A DNA stretch of 64,000 bases from positions 19,824,358 to 19,888,357 of the forward strand of contig NC_050475.1 in NCBI RefSeq assembly GCF_013373865.1, given 5' to 3'. A model generated the notes under the pieces. That model saw nothing but the letters and a program-made list of their open reading frames with translations. It was not told the origin of the DNA and ran no database searches. Source of the DNA: Monomorium pharaonis. Taxonomy: Eukaryota; Arthropoda; Insecta; Hymenoptera; Formicidae. A program made the translations under genes and the position numbers. This document shows positions 63,716-64,000 of the stretch, one piece after another (position 1 is the stretch's first letter; the number at the start of each line of letters is the position of its first letter).

Positions 63716-64000
63716 CTATGAACTCTATCGATCCCTCGACGTATTTCACTCATGGATGATCGGCGGTCATGTTTTTTTTATTTTATTTTCGAAACAAACG
63801 CGCAGCTCCAGTGAAAAATCAATGTACCTTTCGCTCTCTTTTACGTCGTATTGTGTCGCTCGTAAAATATAATTAATATTGTACAAGCGCAACAAATTAA
63901 GGTATTACAGATATTGTGATTTTTATGCTTTATTTTATCGACGTTTAATTCTAAACTTCCATTTTTTTTCCGTTTGTCACCAAAAACGAATTTTATTGAT
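63716..64000. other. Intron of the right-edge gene
   Basis: AT-rich sequence upstream (minus strand) of the acceptor at 63716-63717. No further exon of the same gene is visible before the window ends. Confidence 0.5.

Noticed and set aside
1..64000. tRNA, rRNA, CRISPR or bacterial operon features
   Set aside because: No tRNA T-loop with a matching acceptor stem, no rRNA core sequence and no spaced repeat array were seen; the gene structure is eukaryotic.

Overview
The window is nuclear DNA of an insect, most likely a hymenopteran such as an ant. It is AT-rich, with scattered CpG-dense blocks, long gene-poor stretches, GT-AG introns, simple-sequence tracts and many short TA- or TTAA-flanked inverted-repeat elements. 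The order is inferred from this style and from the protein families seen; no marker gene fixes the species.

Layout. Positions 2.5-4.2 kb hold two spliced, in-frame exons of an unrecognised basic, serine-rich protein on the minus strand, with a piggyBac-like miniature element in the intron. From 4.2 to 45.7 kb I see no gene I can defend: this desert contains MITEs, inverted repeats, a perfect 20-bp hairpin, microsatellites, a diverged 69-bp tandem repeat and GC-rich blocks that may be regulatory. At 45.7-48.2 kb lies a minus-strand gene with a non-coding first exon and a short coding exon (54 codons).

The right third is gene-dense. A seven-exon aldo/keto reductase of the L-galactose dehydrogenase-like type (50.4-52.1 kb, plus) converges on a two-exon membrane-anchored GNAT acetyltransferase of NAT8/camello type (52.4-53.6 kb, minus). 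The acetyltransferase appears to share a CpG-rich divergent promoter with a plus-strand transcription unit whose first exons lie at 54.6 and 56.2 kb. That promoter contains a long inverted repeat with two mirror-placed AACATGGCGGC (YY1/Pleiohomeotic-type) motifs. At 56.7-61.2 kb an eight-exon minus-strand gene encodes a complete secreted pancreatic-type lipase (518 aa predicted) with catalytic triad, lid and PLAT-like C-terminal domain. At the right edge a minus-strand terminal coding exon (63.57-63.72 kb) ends an unrecognised protein whose remainder lies beyond the window.

The three well-supported genes have unrelated metabolic roles (carbonyl/sugar redox, acetyl transfer, lipid hydrolysis). 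Nothing suggests a shared pathway; the only functional links are the shared promoter and the convergent 3' ends. Gene models were assembled by hand from splice signals, phase and protein-family knowledge. No database search was possible.
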